A stretch of 64,000 bases of DNA from Pedosphaera parvula Ellin514 (GTDB lineage: Bacteria > Verrucomicrobiota > Verrucomicrobiia > Limisphaerales > Pedosphaeraceae), in NCBI RefSeq assembly GCF_000172555.1, contig NZ_ABOX02000005.1:158529-222528 (forward strand), read 5' to 3'. The notes below the pieces were generated by a model. That model worked only from the letters and a program-made list of their open reading frames with translations, had not been told where the DNA came from and ran no database searches. Below, in pieces: positions 27,670-37,384 of this stretch. Every line of letters starts with the position of its first letter. Within the stretch, counting starts at the first letter, position 1. Both the position numbers and the translations under genes were made by a program.

Positions 27670-28854
27670 ATGATGGATTTTAAAGGTAAACAGGTGCGGG
27701 TGCTGTACAGCTTCCCACTGAAGATTGGTGCGGGCAGAATCTGTTACACTGCATGGGAACAAGTGGAAGGCCTTGCGGCAGCAGGAGCTTCTGTGATGAC
27801 TTTTCCCGGGGTGTTGCATCGACCCCTTTCCGCAACTGTGCGCGTCGAACCGACGCTGGCCTGGGGGAAGTTGCGAATCTCGTACAAATATTTTGGCACG
27901 AAGCGGGCTTGTGCCTGGCATGACCGGATTGTCGCGCACCGGTTGAAAAAAATGGCCGGACAGGTGGATATTGTTCACACGTGGTCTCTGGGTGCGCGTC
28001 AGACGCTCATCACTGCCGCAAAACTCGGAATTCCGACAGTTTTGGAAAGGCCTAATGCGCATACCAGATTTGCGTATGAGGTGGTGCAAAAGGAATGCGA
28101 GCGCATTGGAGTTCCCCTGCCTCCGGATCATGAGCATGCCTATAACGCTGATACGTTGCGAAGGGAAGAAGAGGAATACCGGCTTGCATATCGCCTGTTA
28201 TGCCCCTCGGACTTCGTGGTGAAGACCTTTGTTGACCAGGGATTTTCCCGCGACAGTTTGGTGCGGCACATTTACGGTTACGATGAGAAGCGATTTTATC
28301 CGGATAATCAGCCGCGCGATCCGAAGCGTGGCTTGACGATGATTTCCGTGGGGGTTTGTGCGGTGCGGAAGGGATTGCACTTCGCGTTGGAAGCGTGGTT
28401 GAAATCGCCGGCATCGCGCGATGGGACGTTTCTCATCGCCGGCGACTTTCTGCCGGCTTACCGGGAAAAGCTGGCTCCGTTGTTGAATCATCCGAGCATA
28501 AAAGTTCTGGGGCATCGCAATGATGTGCCGGAGTTGATGCGGAAAAGTGATATTTTGGTTTTGCCAAGTATCGAGGAAGGATTTGGGCTGGTGGTGGCGG
28601 AAGCGATTGGCAGCGGTTGCGTGCCGCTGATTTCCGATGCCTGCACTGATATTTGCAAGCACATGGAAAATGGCATGGTGCATCCGGTGGCGGATGTGGG
28701 AGTGCTTACGAAGCAGATCACCCAGTTGCACGAGGATCGCAGGTTGCTTGAGAAGCTGAGAGCGGCATGCCTAAGCAACGCCCCCGAAGTCACCTGGAAA
28801 GCGGCGGGTGTGAAGTTGCTGCAAACTTATCGCGAAGTGATAGCGAGCCGGTAA
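27670..28854 (+). CDS. GT4 family glycosyltransferase
   Basis: GT-B glycosyltransferase of 394 residues. The N-terminal half has VRVLYSFPLKIGAGRICYTA and VDIVHTWSLGARQT. The donor-binding half has MISVGVCAVRKGLHFALEAW and ILVLPSIEEGFGLVVAEAIG with the EX7E-type acid. It starts at ATG 27670, 15 bp after the amidotransferase stop. Retaining transfer from a nucleotide sugar is expected; the sugar is unknown. Confidence 0.85.
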   Translation: MMDFKGKQVRVLYSFPLKIGAGRICYTAWEQVEGLAAAGASVMTFPGVLHRPLSATVRVEPTLAWGKLRISYKYFGTKRACAWHDRIVAHRLKKMAGQVDIVHTWSLGARQTLITAAKLGIPTVLERPNAHTRFAYEVVQKECERIGVPLPPDHEHAYNADTLRREEEEYRLAYRLLCPSDFVVKTFVDQGFSRDSLVRHIYGYDEKRFYPDNQPRDPKRGLTMISVGVCAVRKGLHFALEAWLKSPASRDGTFLIAGDFLPAYREKLAPLLNHPSIKVLGHRNDVPELMRKSDILVLPSIEEGFGLVVAEAIGSGCVPLISDACTDICKHMENGMVHPVADVGVLTKQITQLHEDRRLLEKLRAACLSNAPEVTWKAAGVKLLQTYREVIASR

Positions 28855-28887
28855 TCTTGTTCAGTCAGAAATCGAATCATACCACCT

Positions 28888-30084
28888 ATGCCTGAACATC
28901 CTGTCATGACCATCAAGGTCCTGCGTACTTTCGAAGAAATCGAGGGGGCGCGTCCGATCTGGTCGGCATTTCAACGAACCCCGGAAGCGGACATTGATTT
29001 TGTCCAGTTCATCATCCGAATGCGTTCGGAAATTCTGCGGCCCCATGTAATTATCATCTACGAAGATGGGAAGCCAATTTCACTGGTGGCAGCGCGGATC
29101 GAGAAGGGACATCTGGAGGTCAAGGCAGGTTACAAGGTTTTGTGGCGCCATGACGTCTGCCGGCTGGCTGTATTTTATGATGGTTTTATGGGGCGGACAG
29201 ACCCGGGTGTGGCGGAGTTTGCCATCGGCCAGATGCTGAATTCATTGAAGGAAGAAAAAGCCGATCTTTTGGTTTGGGACGGAATCCGTTGGGAATCCGA
29301 GTTGCACGAGCTGCTTAAAAGCAAGCCAAACCTCTTGTGTCGCGATTATTTGGCACGAGTGAACCATCATTGGACCATGAGCCTGCCATCCTCCCTGGAC
29401 GAATTGCTCGAGACAAAAATGAGCAAGAAACACCGGTATTGGGCAAAGCGGACGATGCGCATGTTGGAGAAGGATTTCCCCGGCGGGGTGCGGTATGCGA
29501 GTTTTTCCACTCTGGAGCAGATGGATAAATTGTTTCAGGACGTGCTGGTGGTGGCGCGGAAAACCTATCAGTGGGGATTGGGCGTTGGGTTTCGCGAGAC
29601 TGAAGAACATCGGAAGCGCCTGGAGTTGGAAGCGAAAAAGGGATGGCATCGCGGTTACATATTGTATTTGAAGGAAGAACCGGTTGCATTTTGGATCTGC
29701 ACCGTTTATGGCGGGACGGTTTATCTGGATTATACCGGATATGATCCGATCCTCCGAAAATATGAGGTGGGGACAGTATTGTTTTTACGGGTGATTTCCG
29801 AACTGTGTGGAGAGGGTATCAAACAGCTGGACTTCGGAGCGGGCACGGCATTTTACAAGGAGAAGTTTGGCGACGCGCAGTTTGATGAAACGATGGTATG
29901 CGTTTTTGCCTCCAACTTGCGCGGCATTTGGCTGAGCCTGGTCAGATTAATCGCGCAAGGGCCAATGGAAGTCTTAAGAAAGACAGTGCGGCAACTGGGA
30001 GTCGAACAGAAGCTAAAGAAGCTCTGGCGCTCACGGTCTGTATCGGCTCAGGAACCGGCGAAGGCATTACCCTCGGAAGTATGA
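28888..30084 (+). CDS. GNAT-fold (CelD/BcsL-like) acyl- or aminoacyl-transferase
   Basis: A 398-residue cytoplasmic protein with the GNAT-fold arrangement found beside EPS genes: KKHRYWAKRTMRMLEKDFPGGVRY near 175-200, GYILYLKEEPVAFWICTVYGGTVYLDYTGYDP near 252-285 and IKQLDFGAGTAFYKEKFGD near 312-330. It belongs with CelD/BcsL or FemAB relatives and may acylate or aminoacylate a polysaccharide precursor. It ends five bases before the Wzy-like gene. Substrate unknown. Confidence 0.72.
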   Translation: MPEHPVMTIKVLRTFEEIEGARPIWSAFQRTPEADIDFVQFIIRMRSEILRPHVIIIYEDGKPISLVAARIEKGHLEVKAGYKVLWRHDVCRLAVFYDGFMGRTDPGVAEFAIGQMLNSLKEEKADLLVWDGIRWESELHELLKSKPNLLCRDYLARVNHHWTMSLPSSLDELLETKMSKKHRYWAKRTMRMLEKDFPGGVRYASFSTLEQMDKLFQDVLVVARKTYQWGLGVGFRETEEHRKRLELEAKKGWHRGYILYLKEEPVAFWICTVYGGTVYLDYTGYDPILRKYEVGTVLFLRVISELCGEGIKQLDFGAGTAFYKEKFGDAQFDETMVCVFASNLRGIWLSLVRLIAQGPMEVLRKTVRQLGVEQKLKKLWRSRSVSAQEPAKALPSEV

Positions 30085-30088
30085 TTGG

Positions 30089-31447
30089 ATGAATGCCGCT
30101 GGCGCAATTATTCTGACGGTGTTCATGTTGGTGGTGTTGTTCGGCTCGCGACGCTGGGCAGTGGTGGGAATGATGGGAGGAGTGCTGTTTCTCACGCAGA
30201 CGCAGCAGTTGCAAATTGGCGGGCTGAACCTCTTCGCCATTCGTTTCATGGAAATGGCCGGCTTTGCCCGCGTGGTTTCGCGAAAGGAGTTATCGCTTGG
30301 CAGACTGAGTAAAATAGATTGGGCGCTGATCATATTATTCACGTACACGGCGGTGGTGTATTGTTTGCGAGCCACAGAAGGACAGGCTTATATCATCGGC
30401 AATTCGGTGGATGCCTTTTTATGTTATTTTGCCTTTAGAGGAATGATTCATGACATGGAGGATTTGCGCTGGTTTTTGCGATCGTTCATCGTGCTTTTGG
30501 GGCCTTTTGCCGCATTGGTTTTGTTCGAATCAGTAACCGGGCACAATCCTTTCAGGTTTATCGGCGGCGGGATGTATGACTGGATGCGTGGAGGGAGGTT
30601 GCGGTGTGTGGGAACTTTCAGAAATCCTGACCTGCTAGGGACGGTGGGGGCAAGTTTTTTACCGTTGTATATATGGCTGGCGAGGATAAGGGAGGAGCGC
30701 AAGCTTGCTCTCGTTTGCATCGGCTGCTGCGTCCTGATTGTATGGGCGTGCAATTCCGGCGGGCCGATGGGGGCGGCGGGGGCGGGAGTGATTGGTTCAG
30801 TGTTGTGGCTGATGCGTACGCGGATGTACGTGGTGCGCAGGAGCATGGTCGCTTTTGTGGTGCTCGCAGCCTTGGTGATGAAGGCTCCGGTCTGGTACCT
30901 GTTGGCGCGGATGAGTGAGTTAACGGGCGGGGACGGCTGGCATCGTTCATATCTGCTGGACATGGCGTATCAACATATTGACAAGTGGTGGTTCGCGGGG
31001 TTTCCCGTTATTGAAACCGGTGATTGGTTTCCTTATGCGCTTTCAACCGGAGCAGATATCACCAACGAGTTTGTTTCTTTTGGACTGAATGCCGGCCTGG
31101 CTGCGATCGTGCTTTTTATTTATCTGCTCACGACCGCCTTCAGCAATCTGGGCAAGGCGCTGGCCCTGGTCCGCTACCAGAATGATGGTGAGGAGTCGGA
31201 ATTTCTGCTGTGGGGCCTGGGAGTAATGGTGGCCGCCCACATTGTGAACTGGTTTGGCATTACATATTTTGATCAATCCTACGCGATCTGGTTCATGCAA
31301 CTGGCCGCGGTCACCAGCATTACGGAGCATATTTTGGCTTCCAACCGGGAAGAATTGAGCGAGGCAGTTCCAGAGGTCGAGGAAAACATGGAGGCACCGC
31401 TCGTCGAAAGCGGGGATGAGGTGTTGCACGTGTCGTTGGCGAGTTAA
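30089..31447 (+). CDS. O-antigen polymerase/ligase-like membrane protein (Wzy-like)
   Basis: A 452-residue polytopic inner-membrane protein with about ten hydrophobic segments and a larger periplasmic loop around 270-320 (RSYLLDMAYQHIDKWWFAGF), typical of Wzy/WaaL-type proteins. It would join lipid-linked repeat units on the periplasmic face. It follows the GNAT-like gene by 4 bp. No recognisable Wzx flippase is in the window, so the ABC exporter at 35221-37384 may supply translocation. Confidence 0.78.
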   Translation: MNAAGAIILTVFMLVVLFGSRRWAVVGMMGGVLFLTQTQQLQIGGLNLFAIRFMEMAGFARVVSRKELSLGRLSKIDWALIILFTYTAVVYCLRATEGQAYIIGNSVDAFLCYFAFRGMIHDMEDLRWFLRSFIVLLGPFAALVLFESVTGHNPFRFIGGGMYDWMRGGRLRCVGTFRNPDLLGTVGASFLPLYIWLARIREERKLALVCIGCCVLIVWACNSGGPMGAAGAGVIGSVLWLMRTRMYVVRRSMVAFVVLAALVMKAPVWYLLARMSELTGGDGWHRSYLLDMAYQHIDKWWFAGFPVIETGDWFPYALSTGADITNEFVSFGLNAGLAAIVLFIYLLTTAFSNLGKALALVRYQNDGEESEFLLWGLGVMVAAHIVNWFGITYFDQSYAIWFMQLAAVTSITEHILASNREELSEAVPEVEENMEAPLVESGDEVLHVSLAS

Positions 31448-31467
31448 AGAGGCGGAGTTCTCAATCT

Positions 31468-32385
31468 ATGCTGGTTAGCGCGATTATCCCCACTTACAAC
31501 CGTGCCCGAACGATCGGTAGCACGCTGGAGAGTGTATTAAGCCAGACCTGGAAGGAGTTGGAGGTCATCGTCGTTGATGATGGATCCACGGACGATACCG
31601 CAGCGGTCGTGGCCGGCTACGGAGATAGAGTGCGCCTGATACGGCAGAGAAACCAGGGGCCAAGTGTGGCCCGAAACACAGGCATCAAGGCCTCCAAAGG
31701 TGAAATTGTTTCATTCCTGGATTCAGATGATTCCTGGCTGCCGGAAAAAACAGCCCGGCAGGTGAACCTCATGCAACGGACCGCAGGTTTCGGAGTGGAG
31801 TGTTGCGTCTGTAATGCAAGGATGGTTTACGCGACACAAACCATCAACTCATTCGATGTGGCAGACCTGCGACCGGAATCCCCTGAGGGAGTCTGGACCA
31901 ATCCTGCGCAGGTTTTAATGGATCGCTTCTTGTTCTTCAACCAGGTGGTGGCAGTCCGGCGCGAACTGCTGGAACGGACTGGTTATTTTCGGGAAGATTT
32001 GCGCATCATGGAGGATTATGACATGGCGATGAGGCTTTCGCTCAGCGGGCCTTGGGGTTATATCGCTGAGCCCCTGGTGATATGGCAGGGAGGCGCGGAG
32101 AACAGCCTTTCACAGGGGGTTAGCCAGGTAGATGCCTGTCTGCAGACATTCCAGATCCTTAATGATTTAAAAAGTTCCTCCCAATGGGGGCCACTCCTGC
32201 CGAAACATCTTTTGCACAGGCGTATGCGGGTGCTGAAGCACCGAGGAGTGGCATTCCAATTATCAGGTCAGTCCAGGCCGCTCAACCGCTGGCTGGGGAA
32301 ACTGCTGATGATTTATCTCCAGATGTATGAGAAAATCTACTGGAGGTTGCCTACGACGCCGCGTATGTCAGTGCGCCCGGCTTAA
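31468..32385 (+). CDS. GT2 family glycosyltransferase
   Basis: A 305-residue GT-A enzyme with SAIIPTYNRARTIGSTLESVLSQTW, VIVVDDGSTDDT, a metal-binding DSDDSW and ARNTGIKASKGEIVSFLDSD. The later LRIMEDYDMAMRLS supplies the catalytic-base ED. ATG at 31468 is 20 bp after the Wzy-like gene. Probably adds one EPS sugar. Confidence 0.87.
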   Translation: MLVSAIIPTYNRARTIGSTLESVLSQTWKELEVIVVDDGSTDDTAAVVAGYGDRVRLIRQRNQGPSVARNTGIKASKGEIVSFLDSDDSWLPEKTARQVNLMQRTAGFGVECCVCNARMVYATQTINSFDVADLRPESPEGVWTNPAQVLMDRFLFFNQVVAVRRELLERTGYFREDLRIMEDYDMAMRLSLSGPWGYIAEPLVIWQGGAENSLSQGVSQVDACLQTFQILNDLKSSSQWGPLLPKHLLHRRMRVLKHRGVAFQLSGQSRPLNRWLGKLLMIYLQMYEKIYWRLPTTPRMSVRPA

Positions 32386-32699
32386 GAAGATGCGGGCTGA
32401 GCGAAGGTATCAAAACGAGGCAGTGCTGTCTGACATTCCGCACGGAAATGAGGTGTGCGGGTTGCAAAGCGCAAGGATATTTGTGGTCGAATTCCTTGGA
32501 AATACACTCATTTATTGTTCAATAGGATGAAGAGATTGTGGAATCTGCAATTAATCCATGCATTTATCCGGACAGCAAGATTTCCGGCGACAGTGAAAGA
32601 TTCTTTGGCGTAAAAGCTGCTTGATTGCTCCCGTACATACGATCTGGTCTTTTGCAAGGCCCAGTGTTGTTTTATAAGCTGCTATAATAACTACGCATT
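32386..32699. other. Intergenic region before the beta-helix gene
   Basis: About 310 bp without a supported gene. TGGCGTAAAAGCTGCT at 32606-32621 keeps the GG and GC spacing of a sigma-54 promoter but matches poorly between them. A TATAAT-like hexamer lies at about 32681-32686 without a well-spaced -35. The gap breaks an otherwise tightly packed run, so a separate promoter for the downstream gene is likely. Confidence 0.4.
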
Positions 32700-34430
32700 A
32701 TGTTGTCCAAAGTTAAAATCTTTCACGGGGCGATGATGGTGGGGTTGCTTCTTTCGGCGAGCACTACGTTTGCCGCCAGCTATTATGTAGATTATGTGGG
32801 CGGTTTGGATTCCAACAAGGGAACCAACACCACGGTTGCGTGGAAACATTGTCCGGGAGATGCTGTGGCCACCGGTACCGCTGCGGCAACATCTTTGGCC
32901 CCGGGTGATACGGTTTATTTCAAAGGCGGGGTTTCGTACATACTCGCGAACAGCATCATGGTAAAGACCAACGGGACAACAGGAAATCCCATTACTTATG
33001 ATGGCAATACCGCTGGAACCTGGGGGACTGGAAGGGCAATTTTTACCAGTCCGAATGCGCTGATAGCGTTTTTGGCGCCGGGAAGCCTGACGAATGTTAA
33101 TTTTAGAAGTTTGGAACTTGGTCCGATTGGAGGGGCGACGACGTTGCCAGCTGACACTGGGGTGGCGCTTCCGGCCAAAAACGGCGTGGGAATTTATTCC
33201 ATGGGAGCCATGAGTTCAGTCAAAATAGATAATTGCTACTTTCATGAACTGGGTTACTGGCAGAATCAAAAGCCGGTCGGGCCAGGCTCGATTGATGGAG
33301 TGGGGCTGAGATGCCTGGACAGTGTGGGGCTCACCATCACGAATTGTGAATTTACCAAAGTAGCCCGCGCGTGTGAGATGCAGAGCCAGATCATCACCAC
33401 CAACCTGGTGATCGCCAACTGCAAATTCCACGATTACATTGTCTGGTGCATTGATCTTTGCGTGCAGGCAAATGGGTGCCAGCGGGATGGCATCTACATC
33501 CACGATTGCCAATTCATCAACAATGACTGGGCATATGATGCCAATCATTGGACCGGCTACGATACTGGTCCCCATCAGGACGGCATTTTTGACCGGACTG
33601 ACTCCGTGGGATTTTTCCGGGACGGAACGAACATCAATTTCTACAATAATTTATTTCAAACCACGGTTCCGAACACAATAGGAGGGACCGCTTGCATGTA
33701 TTTGGAGACCGGACCGCAGGCGAATATCTACAACAATGTGTTCCTTTACCACCCGGTAGCCAATGCGTGCATCACTTATGCCTGTGCAAATCGAGGTCAG
33801 GAGCCTAGCACCACATTAAGAATTTATAACAACACGTTTGCGCTTAACGGAGGCTATCCAGGGATCACGATCTCGGGGGAAGAAGCCAACAATTTTGATC
33901 GGTTGTGGGATACAAACTGCCTGATTTACGTCCAAAACAACGTTTTTGCCGATTTCACCACGAACAATAACAACAACTCCTCGTTGGTTTTGAACACGGC
34001 GAACACGGAAGTGAGGTCCTACTTATTTTTTGATTATAACTGTTATTTATCCTATGACGGTTATGTGAGCCCCTATTTCAAGAATGACACACATGCGTTT
34101 CTCAACAGCCCGGGTGTGTTTGGACAATTCGGTTTAGCGGGTATGAGATTTAATGGATGGGAGACGAACGGGATGGCTGCCAATCCGATATTCATCAACG
34201 GTGGATTCACGGGAAGTGATTTGCATTTGCAAACCAACAGTCCCTGTCTCACGGTGGGCAAGAACTTAAGTGCCGTGAAACTGTCTGGTCTTAGCGGCGA
34301 TCTAGATGGAAAGTCGCGCCCAACAACGGGGGCGTGGGCCATGGGAGCCTATCAGACTTCAACCGCAGCCGTGGTTCCTCCGGTGATTCCAGCCCCCAAA
34401 CCTGCAACCGGTTTGCGCATGACCAATTAG
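32700..34430 (+). CDS. Secreted right-handed parallel beta-helix protein
   Basis: A 576-residue secreted protein with a signal peptide ending in TTFA-AS. The body has many short strand turns with Asn ladders (FYNNLF, IYNNVF, IYNNTFALN, VQNNVF), the pattern of pectate-lyase-like beta-helix folds. Such proteins in EPS loci are often polysaccharide lyases or C5-epimerases (AlgG/AlgE-like). No catalytic residue set can be assigned by eye, and it ends in a Pro-rich tail without a VPDSG signal. Confidence 0.75.
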   Translation: MLSKVKIFHGAMMVGLLLSASTTFAASYYVDYVGGLDSNKGTNTTVAWKHCPGDAVATGTAAATSLAPGDTVYFKGGVSYILANSIMVKTNGTTGNPITYDGNTAGTWGTGRAIFTSPNALIAFLAPGSLTNVNFRSLELGPIGGATTLPADTGVALPAKNGVGIYSMGAMSSVKIDNCYFHELGYWQNQKPVGPGSIDGVGLRCLDSVGLTITNCEFTKVARACEMQSQIITTNLVIANCKFHDYIVWCIDLCVQANGCQRDGIYIHDCQFINNDWAYDANHWTGYDTGPHQDGIFDRTDSVGFFRDGTNINFYNNLFQTTVPNTIGGTACMYLETGPQANIYNNVFLYHPVANACITYACANRGQEPSTTLRIYNNTFALNGGYPGITISGEEANNFDRLWDTNCLIYVQNNVFADFTTNNNNNSSLVLNTANTEVRSYLFFDYNCYLSYDGYVSPYFKNDTHAFLNSPGVFGQFGLAGMRFNGWETNGMAANPIFINGGFTGSDLHLQTNSPCLTVGKNLSAVKLSGLSGDLDGKSRPTTGAWAMGAYQTSTAAVVPPVIPAPKPATGLRMTN

Positions 34431-34488
34431 CGGCTTCTTTCTCGAGAGCCCGTAAAAGCTTGCAGGCAGATGCCAAACGATGTGAGGC

Positions 34489-35130
34489 TTGGCCCTCATT
34501 CAGACTTTGAGCGTAAATAGCATAGATTTCTTTTTAAACAGGTGGTCACGTTTGCGCACCAAGCTGTTTACGATGCTCATCTGGAGCCAGTTTAAGGAGA
34601 TTGGAGCTCATTCCCGGATTTCGCCACCATTTCGCTGTTGGGGTTTAAACCAGATGCGACTGGGTGAGCGAGTGAACATAGAAAGTGATTGTTGGATTCA
34701 CGTGGTTGACGGAGACGGGGATGAAAGCAGTGCCAAACTTGTGATTGGATCTCATTGTGGCATTGGGATGGGGGCGACGATTTCGGCGGCGCGGCAGGTG
34801 GTGCTGGGGGAACATGTGCTCCTGGCGCGGAATGTTTATATCTCCGACCATGCGCATGCTTTTGAGGATATCACGATTCCCATCATGCATCAGGGGATTA
34901 ATAATATTAAACCGGTGTCCATCGGGAAACATACCTGGCTGGGCCAAAATGTGGTGGTGCTGCCGGGAGTTACGATTGGCGAGCATTGCGTGATTGGCGC
35001 CAACTCGGTTGTAAATTCCTCAATTCCTGATTATTCGGTAGCAGTTGGTTCGCCCGCCCGGGTGGTTAAACAGTATAATGTTGCGACAAAACGTTGGGAA
35101 AGCACCGGAGCCATTCAGCAACTGAGCTGA
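34489..35130 (+). CDS. Hexapeptide-repeat acetyltransferase (WbbJ-like)
   Basis: Up to 213 residues of left-handed beta-helix transferase: LGERVNIESDCWIHV, LVIGSHCGIGMGATI, VSIGKHTWLGQNVVVLPG and GANSVVNSSIPDYSVAVGSPA, with the catalytic-type His in SDHAHAF. Probably O-acetylates an EPS sugar. The start is uncertain: the longest frame begins with a TTG at 34489, just after an in-frame TGA, and the first ATG is at 34573. Followed after 90 bp by the ABC exporter. Confidence 0.8.
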   Translation: MALIQTLSVNSIDFFLNRWSRLRTKLFTMLIWSQFKEIGAHSRISPPFRCWGLNQMRLGERVNIESDCWIHVVDGDGDESSAKLVIGSHCGIGMGATISAARQVVLGEHVLLARNVYISDHAHAFEDITIPIMHQGINNIKPVSIGKHTWLGQNVVVLPGVTIGEHCVIGANSVVNSSIPDYSVAVGSPARVVKQYNVATKRWESTGAIQQLS

Positions 35131-35220
35131 ATTCATCGTAGCGGAGGACAACAAACCACGCTAGCAATGGAGCTAAAGCCGTCTTTGCAAAAGTTTTTCA
35201 ACCTTTAATTCACCAAGCAA

Positions 35221-36039
35221 ATGCAGGAACTGATCCTTGAAGCAGGCCGCACGGAGCGCCATTACTGGCGTGATCTGTGGCGTTATCGTGAGTTGTTTTA
35301 TTTTCTGGCCTGGCGCGACCTGTTGGTGCGCTACAAACAAACTGTGGTGGGAGTTGCCTGGTCGCTGGTCCGCCCGCTGTTGACGATGGTGGTGCTGAGC
35401 GTAGTGTTCGGCAAATTTGGAAAAATGCCATCGGGCGGCGTGCCGTATCCGATTTTGGTTTTCTGCGGGATGCTGCCATGGCAATTTTTTTCCACGGCGT
35501 TTTCGGAGAGTGGCAACAGCTTGGTGACGAATTCAAATTTGATTTCGAAGGTGTATTTTCCGCGATTGATTGTTCCGGCGAGCAGTGTGATTACCAGTTT
35601 CGTGGACTTTTTGATTTCCGCCGCCTTCCTAGTCGTCCTCATGATGTGGTATCGTTTTGTGCCGCCAGTTACTGTTCTCCTACTACCTCTGTTTGTGTTG
35701 CTGGCTTTTGCGGCCTCGCTGGGCATCGGGCTCTGGGTGGCTGCATTGATGGTGCGGTATCGCGATTTCCGTTTCATCGTGCCATTTGTGGTTCAGTTCG
35801 GTCTTTATATTTCTCCGGTTGGTTTTTATAGCAGCGTAGTACCGGAGAAATGGCGGTTGCTTTATTCCGTGAATCCCATGGTGGGAGTGATTGATGGATT
35901 CCGCTGGTGCATTCTGGGCGGTGAGCATCAAATCTATCTGCCGGGGTTTTTAATTTCCCTATTGGGTACTGCGCTGCTTTTGATTACGGGCATCTGGTAC
36001 TTCCGCAAGACGGAGAAGACTTTTGCGGATGTGATTTGA
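35221..36039 (+). CDS. wzm: ABC-2 type polysaccharide exporter, membrane subunit
   Basis: A 272-residue permease with six predicted membrane segments and the family feature LVRYKQTVVGVAWSLVRPLLTMVVLSVVFG near residues 38-66. It pairs with the ATP-binding protein 49 bp downstream to form a Wzm/Wzt exporter that moves lipid-linked polysaccharide across the inner membrane. The N-terminal amphipathic YWRDLWRYRELFYFLAWRDL is typical of Wzm. Confidence 0.9.
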   Translation: MQELILEAGRTERHYWRDLWRYRELFYFLAWRDLLVRYKQTVVGVAWSLVRPLLTMVVLSVVFGKFGKMPSGGVPYPILVFCGMLPWQFFSTAFSESGNSLVTNSNLISKVYFPRLIVPASSVITSFVDFLISAAFLVVLMMWYRFVPPVTVLLLPLFVLLAFAASLGIGLWVAALMVRYRDFRFIVPFVVQFGLYISPVGFYSSVVPEKWRLLYSVNPMVGVIDGFRWCILGGEHQIYLPGFLISLLGTALLLITGIWYFRKTEKTFADVI

Positions 36040-36088
36040 GATACCATCAAGCAAGATATTTCGTAGCGCAATTTATTCAAAACTCTCC

Positions 36089-37384
36089 ATGAGTGATACT
36101 GCAATTAAAGTAGAAAACCTCTCCAAACGCTATATCCTGGGATCGCGTGGAAATGCACATGATGGTCTGCGCCATCGAATCGAGGAGTTTGCCCGCAAAC
36201 CCTGGCGGATGCTCGAAATCGCAGCCAGGAGAAGAAAGGCCGGGGAGGAAGAATTCTGGGCGTTGAAAAATGTTTCATTCGACATCAAGCAAGGCGAAGT
36301 GGTTGGTGTTATTGGCCGCAACGGAGCGGGAAAATCAACGCTCTTAAAAATACTAAGCCGCATTACTGAGCCGACAGAGGGCCGTATTAAAATCCGTGGC
36401 CGTGTCGCCAGTCTTTTAGAGGTTGGAACGGGGTTCCATCCGGAGCTGACAGGTCGTGAAAACATCTATTTGAATGGGGCAATTCTTGGCATGAGCCGGA
36501 TGGAGATAAAAAGACGCTTTGACGAGATTGTTGCCTTTGCAGAAGTGGAAAGATTCCTGGATACTCCTGTGAAGCGTTATTCCTCTGGAATGTACGTCCG
36601 GTTGGCTTTTGCAGTAGCCGCACATTTGGAACCTGAGATATTGGTGGTGGATGAAGTGCTGGCAGTGGGGGATGCGCAGTTTCAACAAAAGTGCCTTGGT
36701 AAGATGCAGGAAGTTTCCCGCCAGCAAGGCAGGACTGTTTTATTCGTGAGCCATAACATGGCTGCTGTCCTGCAACTGACAAGAACCGGGATCGTGATGG
36801 AAAAAGGAAAGCTTCGCTTCCATGGAGACACGGAGAGAGCAGTTGAAAACTATGTAGGTGCGATGGCTTCTGATGCGTGTGTATTTTTTGATGTAGCCAA
36901 ATCGCCACGCAAATATATGGGCAGCCAAGCTGCAAGATTCGTCTCTTTCCGATTCGATAAGACATCCCCCATCTTTTTCTCGAATGAACATTTTTGTTTC
37001 TATGCGAAGGTGAGAGCTTACGAAAATATTCCCCGGTTGCGTTTTAGCATAACGATTTTTACTGCGGAGGGAATTCCAGTCGGCAGTTGTTTTGGAGCTG
37101 AGGAGGGTGGTCCACGACAAGGTGAAGAAGCAGAGTTTGAAGTAACTCTGCCTTGTCCGAGGCTGGCCCCGGGACATTACTATTGCGGAGTGGCAGTGGG
37201 CAAGGGTGATCACCGAAGTGGCCATGTTGACTATGATGTAGTGCTTGAAACCTTATCCTTCGAGGTGAGTCCAGAGGAGGGTGCGGCTGGAACAATCTCA
37301 ACGTGGACCAGAGGCTGGGGCTCCGTTGTATTCCCGGATCTTATACAAAAATGCATTTCATCGGGCAGGAGCGCTCATGAATAA
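36089..37384 (+). CDS. wzt: ABC-2 type polysaccharide exporter, ATPase with C-terminal substrate domain
   Basis: A 431-residue Wzt-type ATPase. Walker A is GRNGAGKST (76-84), the signature YSSGMYVRLAFA is near 165, and Walker B ILVVDEVLAVGD follows. Residues ~270-420 form a Wzt C-terminal beta-sandwich like those that read the capped end of a finished glycan. The methyltransferase gene overlaps its 3' end by 8 bp. In Wzt systems with such a domain, a terminal methyl or phosphomethyl cap often signals export, so the coupling may be meaningful. Confidence 0.9.
   Translation: MSDTAIKVENLSKRYILGSRGNAHDGLRHRIEEFARKPWRMLEIAARRRKAGEEEFWALKNVSFDIKQGEVVGVIGRNGAGKSTLLKILSRITEPTEGRIKIRGRVASLLEVGTGFHPELTGRENIYLNGAILGMSRMEIKRRFDEIVAFAEVERFLDTPVKRYSSGMYVRLAFAVAAHLEPEILVVDEVLAVGDAQFQQKCLGKMQEVSRQQGRTVLFVSHNMAAVLQLTRTGIVMEKGKLRFHGDTERAVENYVGAMASDACVFFDVAKSPRKYMGSQAARFVSFRFDKTSPIFFSNEHFCFYAKVRAYENIPRLRFSITIFTAEGIPVGSCFGAEEGGPRQGEEAEFEVTLPCPRLAPGHYYCGVAVGKGDHRSGHVDYDVVLETLSFEVSPEEGAAGTISTWTRGWGSVVFPDLIQKCISSGRSAHE

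Noticed and set aside
27893..27909. TGGCACGAAGCGGGCT, a -24/-12-like match
   Set aside because: Inside a conserved glycosyltransferase coding region, with no gene start after it; taken as chance.
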